Source of the DNA: CAYGZQ01 sp964354375 [NCBI: uncultured Planctomycetota bacterium]
Lineage (GTDB): Bacteria > JAJVIF01 > JAPKYR01
Length of the DNA stretch: 64,000 bases
Assembly (NCBI GenBank): GCA_964354375.1
Contig: CAYGZQ010000011.1
Span: 1 to 64,000 of the forward strand
Direction of reading: 5' to 3'
Position numbers and translations under genes: made by a program. Below, in pieces: positions 17,650 to 27,024 of this stretch. Within the stretch, counting starts at the first letter, position 1. Each line of letters opens with the position of its first letter. The notes under the pieces are model-generated. The model saw only the letters and a list, made by a program, of their open reading frames with translations. It did no database searches and had not been told where the DNA came from.

Positions 17650-19407
17650 CTATTTGTTGTAGGGCCTTTCCCAGAGCAGGTAAAGCTTGATCCTTGCGTA
17701 GAACCTGGCCCAGGTCCATCCTTCCCGCATCTTTGCGGGAATCTTCGTCACCTTTCGCAGGATATCGAGGAAGTTCTGGAGATCGACCAGCTTGTAGAGC
17801 ACCCAGGGCGATCTTTCGAGGTGACGTTTCTTCGCAAGCCATCTCACGAAGTTTTTCGAGAAGACCCGTCGCGCCGCCATGTGGAACAGGGGGATGTAGA
17901 ACCTGTCGCGAGGCTTCCTGTCCTCGTAACGGAACGTGGCCACGAACTGGCTCAGCGTCTTCGCCGCCTCGTCCTCCACCTGGTCCCGCCTGATGTAGCC
18001 TGCATCCAGCGACATCTGCGTCAACTGCACACCGGGGAAATAGATCAGGGAATAAAAATTGAATGAATACGGACCGGGAAGCGTCAGGAAGAACTCGAGC
18101 GAGTCCTTCATGTCCTGCTCGGTCTCGAACGGGTTGTCCGTGATTACGTCTATCACCACGGAGATATTCCGCTCTTTCATGATGTTGCACGATTCGATGA
18201 TCGAGTCGTTGGTCTCCGGACGCTTCATCAGGTCCATGCGGATTCGCTCGCTGCCTGTCTGGACGCCCATATCGATGTGGCTCAGCCCGATGTCCTTCAG
18301 TGCGTCCATGACATCTCCACGGATGTTCTTCGGATGGAAGTAGCACCAGAACGGGTTTTTGAAGTTCTCCTTGTACGCCCTGGCGAATTCCAGAACCCAC
18401 TCGGGATTCAGGGTGAAGATGTCGTCGAAGAAGCTGATCTGCAGGTTGTCGAAATTCCAGTACCGCCCCTTCATGCGCCTCATCTCTTCCATGACATGCT
18501 CCACCGACCGCTGCCTGAGACGGTTGTGGCCGCAAACCCTGAATTCACCCTGGTTGAAAACGGAATTCACGCAGTAGTTGCAGTGGTACGGGCATCCCCG
18601 GTTCGTCATCACGAAGATGTAATATTCCTTGAACGCGGGGTCCTCGTTCTTTCCGAGCTGCTCCCAACGGATGTACCACTTGTTCCTGTCGTCCCAGATC
18701 GGGGCGGGGACGGTGTCGAGGTCGCGGATGACCGGACGCATCCTGTTGCGGTACTCCTTGCCGGTGGTCCGGTCGCGCACCCACAGATTGGGGACATCGT
18801 GCCAGGGCTTGCCTTCCTCGATCCGGTCGAGCAGCTCCAGGAACGGAAGCTCGCCTTCGCCCAGGCATATCACGTCGTTGTGCTGGAAACACTGCTCCGG
18901 CGCGACATCGACATGGATCGATCCCCATATCACCACCGCATTCGGGCAGACCTTCTTCACCAGCTTGTCGACCTCGAGCGCCTGTTTCCAGTAGCTCGTG
19001 CAGGCGATCGAAATTCCGACGACCTGCGGATCGATCTCCTTGAGCGCAAGACCGAGATTCTCCCAGTCCTTCTCGGCAGGCGGGGTCCAGTCGTTCGCCA
19101 GAAGCCGTCCGAAGAAAATCGCGTGGCAATCGTAACCCGCATGCATCGTCACCGACTGAATCCATCGCACGCCGAGGTTATAGACATTCGACATGCTGAT
19201 GAGCACTGCGCGGGTCTTCTTCGTCGGCTGCCAGGTCTTCTCGTCGGTGTATCCCGGCAAGTCTTCGAGACGATACTCAAGATACCTGAAATCGTTGGGC
19301 AGGGGCCCATAGTTCCGATGATAGTAGTAACCTTCCGGCACCGGACCCTCCGCTGGCCTGCCCAGGGTTTTCTTTACGCTCCCGATGTCGAGCCCTTTGT
19401 CATCCAT
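17650..19407 (-). CDS. B12-binding-domain radical SAM protein (second of a pair)
   Basis: 585 aa. The N-terminal half is a cobalamin-binding-like Rossmann domain (AVLISMSNVYNLG, VVGISIACTSYWK, VVIWGSIHVDVAPE, the last matching the GG.H..(a)PE block). The radical SAM core follows with the CxxxCxxC motif in RGCPYHCNYC (residues about 275-285), and FFDDIFTLN for the next strand. The C-terminus (about 480-585) is helical and basic. The tandem paralogue at 19478 has the same domain order. These enzymes modify lipids, sugars or peptides, often by methyl transfer; the substrate is unknown here. The B12-ligand motif DxHxxG is not clearly present (GYDCHAIFFG). Confidence 0.85.
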   Translation of the reverse strand: MDDKGLDIGSVKKTLGRPAEGPVPEGYYYHRNYGPLPNDFRYLEYRLEDLPGYTDEKTWQPTKKTRAVLISMSNVYNLGVRWIQSVTMHAGYDCHAIFFGRLLANDWTPPAEKDWENLGLALKEIDPQVVGISIACTSYWKQALEVDKLVKKVCPNAVVIWGSIHVDVAPEQCFQHNDVICLGEGELPFLELLDRIEEGKPWHDVPNLWVRDRTTGKEYRNRMRPVIRDLDTVPAPIWDDRNKWYIRWEQLGKNEDPAFKEYYIFVMTNRGCPYHCNYCVNSVFNQGEFRVCGHNRLRQRSVEHVMEEMRRMKGRYWNFDNLQISFFDDIFTLNPEWVLEFARAYKENFKNPFWCYFHPKNIRGDVMDALKDIGLSHIDMGVQTGSERIRMDLMKRPETNDSIIESCNIMKERNISVVIDVITDNPFETEQDMKDSLEFFLTLPGPYSFNFYSLIYFPGVQLTQMSLDAGYIRRDQVEDEAAKTLSQFVATFRYEDRKPRDRFYIPLFHMAARRVFSKNFVRWLAKKRHLERSPWVLYKLVDLQNFLDILRKVTKIPAKMREGWTWARFYARIKLYLLWERPYNK

Positions 19408-19477
19408 GTAGAAACGCCTCGCGAACCTTATCTTGCCTGTCTTCCCTCGAACGCCCCCATCGACGCCGCCCGTTGCC

Positions 19478-21115
19478 TCACTCCTGAGGAAGGCCCAGGC
19501 GGCGATATTTGTTGAAGCTGTACGCGATATCGCTCAAACGTATCTGCCCCTTGAAAAGCCGTCTCCAGAATATCCTCATCCGCGCCCCGAACCAGACCGC
19601 ATTGCTCGCACGTTTCGCCATCCACACCACGAACCCGGGGCGCTCCCTGAGACGCGGCCTGTTCGCCAGAAACCTTAGGTACCACCTCGGCACGAATGTC
19701 TTGCCGGTCATTGTATACAGAGCGATCCAGAAAAGCTCGTTCGGACTGCGCTTCGCCCAGTCGTACTTCGTTGCCCACTGCTCGAAGACCTTCATGCGGT
19801 TCTGCTCGATGTCCGCGTCCGTTATCAGCCCGGCTTCCAGCGCCCTCTCGGTGAACCTGACCTTCGGGAACATTATCATGCTGAGATAGTTCAGAGTGAA
19901 CGGCCGCCTCAGCGACAGAAAAAACTCCAGCCCGGAACGCTTGTCTTCCTCCGTATCGAACGGGTTGTCCGTGATGACATCCATCACGATCCCGACCTTT
20001 GCCTTATGGAGAACTTCGACCGCTATTCGAATCTTCTCGTTCGTGTCGGTCCGGTCGAAAAACTGAGTCCTGATGCGCTCGCTGCCGGATTGCACACCCA
20101 TATCCACGTACTTCAGCCCGGTCCCCGCGAGAATCCCGATGATCTCCTTGTTCACCGTGTTGGGGTGGAAATAGCACCAGTACGGTCGGGTGAAGTGCTT
20201 CTGATATTCCTCGGTGAACTCCTTCACCCAGTCCTTGTGCAGGACAAACACGTCGTCCCCGAAATTGATCGTGCCGTCCTTGCCGGCCTTGAAATCGGGG
20301 AAGCTGTCCTCGATGTACCTGATCTCGTCGATGACATTCCTCACCGATCGCTGCCGGATGAAATTGCCTTTTCTCAGGCCCTTCCTGTAGTCCTCGAATA
20401 TCAGGGGGGTCGCGCAGAACGCGCACTTGAACGGGCACCCGCGACTCGACAGGACGAAGATCGAGTACATTTCCTTCCTGAAGGGCTCGATCCTCTCGAG
20501 CTTCCCGTGCGCGATGTAGTACTTGCGATCGTTGTCGTAGTCAGGGAAGGGGACCTCGTCCAGGTTTTCCGCGACCGGGCCGTGCGGATTCTCGTGCACC
20601 TTGCCGTCCGGATCTCTCACCCAGGTGCCGGAGATGTCGCTTACCGGCCTGCCGGACTCGATCCTCTCGAGAAACTCCGCCCATGAGACCTCGGCCTCGC
20701 CGGTGAAGGTGAGGTCGGCATGTTTCACGCAGTCCTCCGGGCAGAGGATCGCGTGAATTCCGCCCCAGGCGATGTACCCGCCGTAACCCTTCGCCCGAAG
20801 CCCCTGGGTAACCTTCACGGCCGTCTTGAAGAACGACGAACAGCTCACTGAGATGCCCACCACGTTCGGCTTGATTTCTCCCGCGATGAGATCGATCAGA
20901 ATCGCGATGTCCTCGTCCGTGGGCGGCATGGTGTCGTTCTTAAGGAATGCGCCCGCGAAAATCATGTGCGTGTCGTAACCGTGCACCTTGGCAAGCGAGC
21001 TTAGGTGCCTCGCCCCGATGTTGAACGGGTTCGAGAGCGACACGATCGCGACTCGCGTATTCCTTGTGGGCTCGGATTCGAACATCTCAGCCAACCCTGT
21101 GCCGGGCAACCTCAA
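19478..21115 (-). CDS. B12-binding-domain radical SAM protein (first of a pair)
   Basis: 545 aa. Starts with a short N-terminus, then the B12-type Rossmann domain (VAIVSLSNPFNIGARH, VVGISVSCSSFFK, IAWGGIHAILCPEDC) and the radical SAM core with RGCPFKCAFC. VFVLHKDWV follows a GDD motif and YVDMGVQSGSERIR matches its downstream neighbour (HIDMGVQTGSERIR) nearly residue for residue. The pair is a tandem duplication, 70 bases apart, in one apparent transcript. The upstream region (21116-21362) is shared with the ilvE gene. Function not known. Confidence 0.85.
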   Translation of the reverse strand: MRLPGTGLAEMFESEPTRNTRVAIVSLSNPFNIGARHLSSLAKVHGYDTHMIFAGAFLKNDTMPPTDEDIAILIDLIAGEIKPNVVGISVSCSSFFKTAVKVTQGLRAKGYGGYIAWGGIHAILCPEDCVKHADLTFTGEAEVSWAEFLERIESGRPVSDISGTWVRDPDGKVHENPHGPVAENLDEVPFPDYDNDRKYYIAHGKLERIEPFRKEMYSIFVLSSRGCPFKCAFCATPLIFEDYRKGLRKGNFIRQRSVRNVIDEIRYIEDSFPDFKAGKDGTINFGDDVFVLHKDWVKEFTEEYQKHFTRPYWCYFHPNTVNKEIIGILAGTGLKYVDMGVQSGSERIRTQFFDRTDTNEKIRIAVEVLHKAKVGIVMDVITDNPFDTEEDKRSGLEFFLSLRRPFTLNYLSMIMFPKVRFTERALEAGLITDADIEQNRMKVFEQWATKYDWAKRSPNELFWIALYTMTGKTFVPRWYLRFLANRPRLRERPGFVVWMAKRASNAVWFGARMRIFWRRLFKGQIRLSDIAYSFNKYRRLGLPQE

Positions 21116-21256
21116 ATACCCACGCAGAAAAAATCCGGTGCGAAATCCACCGGTCCGCGCGGGAACGGACCATTACTTAATCACATTATAGTGGAACGGT
21201 ACCGGAGCCGCAAGTCTTTAACCGAGGTTACACATCGTCCGCTCTCGCAGAAACGA

Positions 21257-21285
21257 TTGAGCCGCCTTCCACGATGTGTTATACT
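21257..21285 (+). promoter_or_regulatory. Sigma-70-type promoter for ilvE
   Basis: TTGAGC (21257-21262), 17-bp spacer, TATACT (21280-21285). The predicted transcript start near 21292 leaves a leader of about 70 bases. Confidence 0.7.
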
Positions 21286-21362
21286 CCCCATTCCGGAAGA
21301 GTGTCCGGAAGGGCCTCTTCTCTCTTTTGGGGTGTACTCGGTTTTTGAAAGGAGTAAGCCTC

Positions 21363-22319
21363 ATGGGCATACAGACTTACGTAAACGGGAAGCTTTATCC
21401 CAAAGAAGAAGCCAGCGTTTCCGCCTATGACCATGGGTTCCTCTACGGGGACGGCACTTTTGAAGGTATCCGCATCTATAGCGGCAGGATATTCAAATTC
21501 GAGGAGCATATAGACAGGCTGTGGGATTCGCTAAGGGTGCTCCAGATCGACCCCGGCATGACGCGCGAGCAGCTGATGGATGAAGTCGTGAAGGTGTGCC
21601 AGGTGAACCAGCATTACGACAGGGCTTACATCCGCCTGGTCGTTTCCAGGGGCGCCGGCGACCTCGGCATCAATCCCCGCAAGTGCACTCAAGGCGCCAC
21701 AGTCGTCATCATTACCGACATCCTCCAGCTCTATCCGGAGAAAGCGTACCAGGAGGGCCTCGAGGTAATCGTCTGCCAGACCCGCAAAATCCGTCACGAC
21801 ATGCTTAACTGCCGCATCAAGAGCTGCAACTACCTGAGCAACATCTTCGGCGTCATGGAAGTGGAGTACGCACGAAGACTTGCCGAGGCCGGAGGCCAGA
21901 TGGGTCCGATCGAAGGCATTATGCTGACCCACGACGGCTATGTCTCCGAGTGCACCGCCGACAACATTTTCATCATCAAGAACGGCGCTTTCCTGACACC
22001 CCCGAAGTACCTGGGCATCCTAGCCGGGATCACGCGGCAGACGATCATGGATCTCGCGCGTGAGGAGGGCTACGAGGTCAGGGAGGACATCTTCACCCCG
22101 TTCGATCTCTACACCGCCGATGAGGTGTTCTGCTGCGGCACAGGCGCGGAGATGATCCCGGTGATCAAGATCGGACCGTACACCATCGGCGACGGCAAAC
22201 CCGGCCCGATCACAACCAAAATGCTGGCCCTGTTCCGCGAGTACGCGAACTCGCACGGCTACCCGATACGTCCCGACCTCGTCAAGGCCGAGAACAAAAT
22301 GGCCACCGCGAAGAAGTAA
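21363..22319 (+). CDS. ilvE: Branched-chain-amino-acid aminotransferase IlvE
   Basis: PLP-dependent class IV aminotransferase for the last step of Val, Leu and Ile synthesis. The start at 21363 is preceded by AAAGGAG. Motifs: YDHGFLYGDGTFEGIR, the catalytic Lys in NCRIKSCNYLSN, EGIMLTHDGYVSECTADNIF and the GITR(Q)TIMDLA block. 318 aa; the C-terminal tail (PYTIGDGKPGPIT, then a Lys-rich end) is normal. A D-amino-acid aminotransferase or ADC lyase is less likely given the GDGTFEGIR and LTxxGYVSE features. Single-gene unit ending in a clear terminator. Confidence 0.9.
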   Translation: MGIQTYVNGKLYPKEEASVSAYDHGFLYGDGTFEGIRIYSGRIFKFEEHIDRLWDSLRVLQIDPGMTREQLMDEVVKVCQVNQHYDRAYIRLVVSRGAGDLGINPRKCTQGATVVIITDILQLYPEKAYQEGLEVIVCQTRKIRHDMLNCRIKSCNYLSNIFGVMEVEYARRLAEAGGQMGPIEGIMLTHDGYVSECTADNIFIIKNGAFLTPPKYLGILAGITRQTIMDLAREEGYEVREDIFTPFDLYTADEVFCCGTGAEMIPVIKIGPYTIGDGKPGPITTKMLALFREYANSHGYPIRPDLVKAENKMATAKK

Positions 22320-22356
22320 TTGGAATCAGCCGATAATCGGCGTTAGATGGAACCTT

Positions 22357-22387
22357 TCCCCGCTCAGCAATGTGCGGGGATTTTCTT
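22357..22387 (+). terminator. Rho-independent terminator of ilvE
   Basis: TCCCCGC (22357-22363) pairs with GCGGGGA (22374-22380) around a 10-base loop, followed by TTTTCTT. Confidence 0.85.
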
Positions 22388-22485
22388 CATGGAATCGTGT
22401 GGCGCCCACATGCGAGTCTTCGAGCATGTGGGTGATTCGCTTTTGTGAGGACACGCTCAGGGCTTCCGTCTTAGTCGACCCACCG

Positions 22486-24285
22486 TCAGTTAGTTGTCTT
22501 CCCGTAAGTTCCGTAGATCGTGACGGGAGGGGGTTCCATCTCAATCCGTTCGCACCATGCGGCCCAGTAGTATTGCGCGCCGAATGAGAGAATTTGAGTC
22601 GAAACGCCTGGATTGATGAACGGTATCTGGCTTATGTTGTAGTTCCCGGTGATAGTATTCGAGCCATCGAATGCGGCGGGCCCCCAATCGAAATGATGAG
22701 TGCTCGTCACCTTGGGTGTGGCTTGCGGGTTCACATGGACATCTATCCCCAATCTGCAGGCTGCCGGGTGCAACGTGTCGGACTGGGCATCCTGGGCCAT
22801 ATAAGTGATGCTCGCATGGAACGGACCGATCTGGCTTGATTCCGAGTGGATTGATATCGATGGATAAAGCCCGTCTGCATAATTCAGAGTATAGATCGGC
22901 TGAAAAGCGTCCGGGTCAGCGAGTATTATCGATCCCATGCCGAACAGGTCGGCTTCATACACCTGCATTACAGGTCCGTAGCCATCCACACCCTCTTGTT
23001 GGACATAAACGACTGCTGCGAAGTTACGTGCGTTTGTGTTCGGGCTCACATCAATAGACGGAAGGCCCGCGTTCAAACTTGCGTAAGTGGGGTTCCTCAG
23101 CACCTGCATTGTTCGCAGGCTGTATCCCTCGCCTGCTTGACCTCCCGTTATCGGCCACCCGCCCGCAACGACATCAAAGCCTGCGTGGGCGGAGTCAAAC
23201 TGGGAAGTGTAGGCAACCACAACATATTTATGGTTTTCAGACCAGAACCAATCGAGCCCATTGATGGTGGTGTAGAAATCCAGGCGCCCGATATCCACCG
23301 ACGGCGTGTATCCATTGTGGTCTGTGTCGGTCTGGACGACCAAAGGCCATAGTGCGCTGTTATACTGGTCCGTGAACCATCCGTCACCCATAGCCCAGCA
23401 AGCCTCCTCCAGTTCGCCGGTGAGGTGAGTATCGCGTCTGAAGAAGACGTATTTCAGAAACTGCTTAGCCTGGTCCAAGTCGGCGTCGGAATAGAAGATG
23501 AAAAGATCCCCAGTTTCGTGGTCGTAAGCTAGATCCGGAGTCACATCCGGCCACTGCCTGTTCTTGAGAGGATCATTATTGTCGTCGTCGGGTATGATAT
23601 AGTCCTTTCGTTCGACAGCTCCTTCCGGGAAGTCGGCCTCATGCCATCGCAACACGGTCAAACCGATATCCCAGTCAACACCGGTGTTAGTCTCTGTCTT
23701 AAAAGGGAAGGTCTCGAGCTCGAAGAAGTCAATCCCCAGTTGCTCGACGATATCAGCCTGAGGGATATTGAGCACCTGATAGCAGACCGCGAGCTCAACG
23801 ATTCTGGTCCCGCCCCAGACAACGCATATCGCATCGCACTTTGGTGCACGATAATCGACGGCATTCTCGGGATCGAGATCGTCTCTCTTTGTGACCCATT
23901 GCACCACCGACATACTGCCAGCAGTCCCATCAGCGCCTCCCTGAAGCCATCGGAAAACCGGCTTGAAAGGAGCATACGGGTCGTCGACATTCCGCGCAAG
24001 CGCTACGGCAGCCGTGCTGAAGGAGTTAACCGAATACTGCTTGCCAGGAGTGGGGCCGACCAGGTTATAGCCTGCACCGATAGAGCCCAGTGAGATGTCG
24101 TGGAACCCGGCCACCTCCGTCTCCTGCGGCATAATCTCGTCAATGTCCTGAAAGATCGGCCATGCAGGGGGCATGATCTCACATGATCTCGCGACATCGG
24201 GGTCCATTGGGTTCTGCCTATGCGAGCATCCACCCACAACGCACAAGAGCACCGCAATACCCAGAACTGATGAATTGAGTCTCAT
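22486..24285 (-). CDS. Large lipoprotein of unknown function
   Basis: 599 aa. Signal peptide with lipobox VGGC (Cys20) followed by a Ser/His/Arg/Gln-rich start. The body is beta-rich with many Trp, Tyr and Asp residues (WLQGGADGTAGS, DLFIFYSDADLDQ, YKYVVVAYTSQFDS, ASITYMAQDAQSD) and FTDQYNSALWPLV; these resemble repeated blades of a propeller but I cannot name a family. Third-position GC looks lower than in neighbouring genes. It follows the lipoprotein gene at 24306 by 20 bases with an AGGAGA ribosome binding site, so the two are probably co-transcribed and may act together. Confidence 0.7.
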   Translation of the reverse strand: MRLNSSVLGIAVLLCVVGGCSHRQNPMDPDVARSCEIMPPAWPIFQDIDEIMPQETEVAGFHDISLGSIGAGYNLVGPTPGKQYSVNSFSTAAVALARNVDDPYAPFKPVFRWLQGGADGTAGSMSVVQWVTKRDDLDPENAVDYRAPKCDAICVVWGGTRIVELAVCYQVLNIPQADIVEQLGIDFFELETFPFKTETNTGVDWDIGLTVLRWHEADFPEGAVERKDYIIPDDDNNDPLKNRQWPDVTPDLAYDHETGDLFIFYSDADLDQAKQFLKYVFFRRDTHLTGELEEACWAMGDGWFTDQYNSALWPLVVQTDTDHNGYTPSVDIGRLDFYTTINGLDWFWSENHKYVVVAYTSQFDSAHAGFDVVAGGWPITGGQAGEGYSLRTMQVLRNPTYASLNAGLPSIDVSPNTNARNFAAVVYVQQEGVDGYGPVMQVYEADLFGMGSIILADPDAFQPIYTLNYADGLYPSISIHSESSQIGPFHASITYMAQDAQSDTLHPAACRLGIDVHVNPQATPKVTSTHHFDWGPAAFDGSNTITGNYNISQIPFINPGVSTQILSFGAQYYWAAWCERIEMEPPPVTIYGTYGKTTN

Positions 24286-24305
24286 AACTTGTCTCTCCTC
24301 TCTTG

Positions 24306-25478
24306 CTAGTCGTTATCTATCACAAAATCGAAGATGTCATAAGCTACCGTTGGGGCAACACCGGGTTCCCAGGATGGAGGTCCATAGTAGAATAGCGCGG
24401 CAGCGCCACGGTAGGAGCCGTTTCCGAAGTAGTACGTCACAACCTGTGGTGGGAGCGTCGCCCGTATGCCGATCGGCGGGGGATCAACAGGGGGACAATT
24501 GAAGATCAGCGGGCCGCCAAGTATCGATTCGTAGTCCCAATACCGTGCGCTGAGTATGTTCGGTACCTCGCCGTACCATTGCAGGTACTCGAGCCACAAC
24601 TTCTCGCAGTCGTATTCGGTGGTTCCGCAGCAGTTGTCCTGCGTGATCACCTCGTTGTTGTTCAGGACATACTCGAAGTAATACGGCTCGCGCTGGTTAG
24701 CGGAGAACGGGAAATCATCGACCGGATTCGTGACCGGCGTCACGGTTGCAGGCTCCCAGCATGCCTCTATCGCGTAGCCTGCCGTCACTGCTCCGCCGGG
24801 AAGCGAGATATGATACGTCCGCTCCACCTGCCCATTGCACTGAAACATGTGCCTGTCCTCGTCGGTGTAGAAATTGAGGAAAGCGTTGACATTCGCGGTC
24901 GGCGTGCCCTTTGAGAATTTACCGGGCCAGTAGTTGAAGATGGGCATCGATGAGCCCGAATCCCACCACGGGCTCCAGCGGGGCGAGTACCCGTCCGGGT
25001 TCAATACCTCGGGATCCCCCTTCTCTCGCCAGCTCACCCTGATAGGATCATAAAAGGGGAAAGTCGCCTCAGAGTCCCATTTGAGCTCTACCGACGCGTT
25101 GAACATGATAATGCCCTTCACATCAAATCCGGTGTACTCGGGATGCCCAGGGAACGGATGCGTGATCCGGACGGCGAGATCGATGGTGCCATCCCCGTTG
25201 TTTACGATATTCGTCACCTCAAGACAGTCTTTGCAGTAATCCTCAAGGAATTTCGTGGAGTTCAAGTGCAGCCGGCCCAGACGTTTCGGGGCGATTTCCA
25301 CCCGGCTGTGATCGCCGGAGAAATAGAGCGTGAACTCCCCCCAGAGACGATGAGGATCGTCAATGCCGCCGATGCCGCACGGTCTGACATCAAGGCTCGG
25401 CGCGATCGGTCCCGTCTGCGAATGGGCACACCCCACCAGCATCGCCATGACGATGACGATAAGCAGTATGCGACACAT
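24306..25478 (-). CDS. Lipoprotein of unknown function
   Basis: 390 aa. Lipobox LVGC (Cys17). Conserved-looking sections: WGEFTLYFSGDHSRVEI, VTNIVNNGDGTIDLAVRITHPFP, GHPEYTGFDVKGIIMF and a PDGYSPRWSPWWD segment. The block ITHPFPGHPEYTGFDVKGI looks like a beta-sandwich domain of the kind used in secreted structural proteins of uncultured bacteria, but I cannot name it. Six cysteines (for example CCGTTEYDCEKLW) suggest disulfides outside the cytoplasm. Strong GGGAGG ribosome binding site. First gene of a two-lipoprotein operon. Confidence 0.7.
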   Translation of the reverse strand: MCRILLIVIVMAMLVGCAHSQTGPIAPSLDVRPCGIGGIDDPHRLWGEFTLYFSGDHSRVEIAPKRLGRLHLNSTKFLEDYCKDCLEVTNIVNNGDGTIDLAVRITHPFPGHPEYTGFDVKGIIMFNASVELKWDSEATFPFYDPIRVSWREKGDPEVLNPDGYSPRWSPWWDSGSSMPIFNYWPGKFSKGTPTANVNAFLNFYTDEDRHMFQCNGQVERTYHISLPGGAVTAGYAIEACWEPATVTPVTNPVDDFPFSANQREPYYFEYVLNNNEVITQDNCCGTTEYDCEKLWLEYLQWYGEVPNILSARYWDYESILGGPLIFNCPPVDPPPIGIRATLPPQVVTYYFGNGSYRGAAALFYYGPPSWEPGVAPTVAYDIFDFVIDND

Positions 25479-25663
25479 ACGATCCCTCCCTCTGAGCGGA
25501 TATTTTTTATATACTGTTCTTCTGGATGCTACCTACTTCCCGAATACCACAGTTTCGCTTATGTGTCAAGCCTCGATTCCGTTTTCTCATGACCAGGTCT
25601 CTGCAATCCGACTAGGTTATCGGGTGCTCTGGGAAAACCAACCATAGTCTAGCCTGAATGAGG

Positions 25664-25689
25664 AAAGAAAAACCCGCGCTGGGCGGGTT
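25664..25689 (-). terminator. Rho-independent terminator of the flippase/propeller operon
   Basis: On the minus strand AACCCGC-CCAGC-GCGGGTT followed by TTTCTTT, downstream of the propeller gene stop (25720). Confidence 0.9.
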
Positions 25690-25719
25690 TGAAGACTGTC
25701 TCAGTTGTAGAGCGCGACT

Positions 25720-26964
25720 CTATAAATCCGGTTGCTCTTCGTAGTAGGGGTCCTTGGTGATCTTGTACACCGTGGCTCCGTTCGCCTCGCCCTTGCTGTC
25801 CATGTAGAACAGCGCCTCATCGTAGTGCGTGTCGCCGGAGAAATCCCATCGCTTGCTCACGAAGACGATCCATTTACCGTCGTCGGAGATCGCGGGGAAC
25901 GAGTCTGCGAAGCGGTTGTAGGTGAGCTGCCGCTCGTTCTTGCCGCTGCGGTCGCACGCGTAGAGCTCGATGAACCCCTCCGCCTGCGGAGTCATCTGGA
26001 GCAGCTTCTCGTAGATGATGATCGAGCCGTCGTAATTGATGGCTGGGAAATACTCCGGTATGTCTGAGTTGGTCAGGTTCACAGTGAAATTGCCCTGAAT
26101 ATCGTACAGGTAAATATCCATCTCGCCATCGTAGAACGAGTTGTAGACAACGTAGTTCCCGTCCCCGGAAATCTTCGGTATCGCATTCTTGAGGCGGGTA
26201 TCCGCGACCATCTTCGCGTTGTTCGCGTCGCCGTCGGCCAGCATGAGCTTGGGCTCGTCGGGCAGTTCCTTTGTCGCCGACATGTAAACCATCTTTGATC
26301 CGTCCGCCGTCACGCTCACGCCGTAGTCGGTTTCATTGTTGAAGGTGAGGCGGGTCGGACCCTTGTAGTCGGCCGTGCCGAAAAGGGTCATGTCGATCAT
26401 GTAGATCTCGGAGTTCTTGGTGAACGGGTTGGGATTGTTCGGATCGTCGTCGTGATCGCTGATGAAGTACACGCGCGTGCCGTCCGTCGTTATCGCGGGG
26501 AAGCTCTCGACTGAGGGCCAGTCGGTGAGACGGATGGGATCGTAGCCGGTCTCATCCAGCATGTAGATATCGCTGTTGCCTTCCTCCGTGATATCGCACC
26601 GGACGACTATTTTCAGCCCGGGACCCGCGGTCACGGAGTCCTCGTACGTGCCTTCGCCGACAGGCTCCTCTTCGCCCTGGTAGATCTCCTTGCCGAGAAG
26701 CTCGGTCAACTGGTCAAGAGTCCTGACGCCAGTGCTGTCGCCCTCGGGGAAGACCACCTGGTTAGCAACATCCTCCCCCTGCACGCCGGACACCTGCCCG
26801 GTCGGGGCCCCCTTGGGCACGCTGCCGGATCCTCTCCCGCCGGGACCTGTCGCGCAGCTCCCGGGTCTCACCGCGATGGTTATCCCCAGTATCGCAACCA
26901 CCAGCAATACGGGAAACAGCCAGAAAAGCTCATCGCGATCTTGTTTTTCCTTAAGTTCATCCAT
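25720..26964 (-). CDS. Membrane-anchored TolB/WD40-like beta-propeller protein
   Basis: 414 aa. One N-terminal membrane segment (FWLFPVLLVVAILGITIAV) anchors the protein, followed by a Gly/Pro-rich linker (residues about 38-60). The remainder contains at least five propeller blades with the TolB-type pattern (SDIYMLD...RLTDWPSVESFPAITTDGTRVYF, SEIYMIDM, MDIYLYD, ELYACDRSG, each with PAI..DG). The blade pattern matches periplasmic TolB/DPP6-like domains, not the Pal-TolB complex itself. Its position in the flippase transcript suggests a role in envelope or polysaccharide handling, but the sequence gives no ligand. Confidence 0.8.
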   Translation of the reverse strand: MDELKEKQDRDELFWLFPVLLVVAILGITIAVRPGSCATGPGGRGSGSVPKGAPTGQVSGVQGEDVANQVVFPEGDSTGVRTLDQLTELLGKEIYQGEEEPVGEGTYEDSVTAGPGLKIVVRCDITEEGNSDIYMLDETGYDPIRLTDWPSVESFPAITTDGTRVYFISDHDDDPNNPNPFTKNSEIYMIDMTLFGTADYKGPTRLTFNNETDYGVSVTADGSKMVYMSATKELPDEPKLMLADGDANNAKMVADTRLKNAIPKISGDGNYVVYNSFYDGEMDIYLYDIQGNFTVNLTNSDIPEYFPAINYDGSIIIYEKLLQMTPQAEGFIELYACDRSGKNERQLTYNRFADSFPAISDDGKWIVFVSKRWDFSGDTHYDEALFYMDSKGEANGATVYKITKDPYYEEQPDL

Positions 26965-27024
26965 TTAATGCCACCTCTGAACATGCCCGAACAGTTATGA
27001 GGCGCTCGGACATCAAAAGGTTCA

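Noticed and set aside
21286-21362. T-box or attenuator leader for ilvE
   Set aside because: The leader is only about 70 bases and contains no T-box core (TGGNACCGCG-like) and no leader peptide rich in branched-chain codons.
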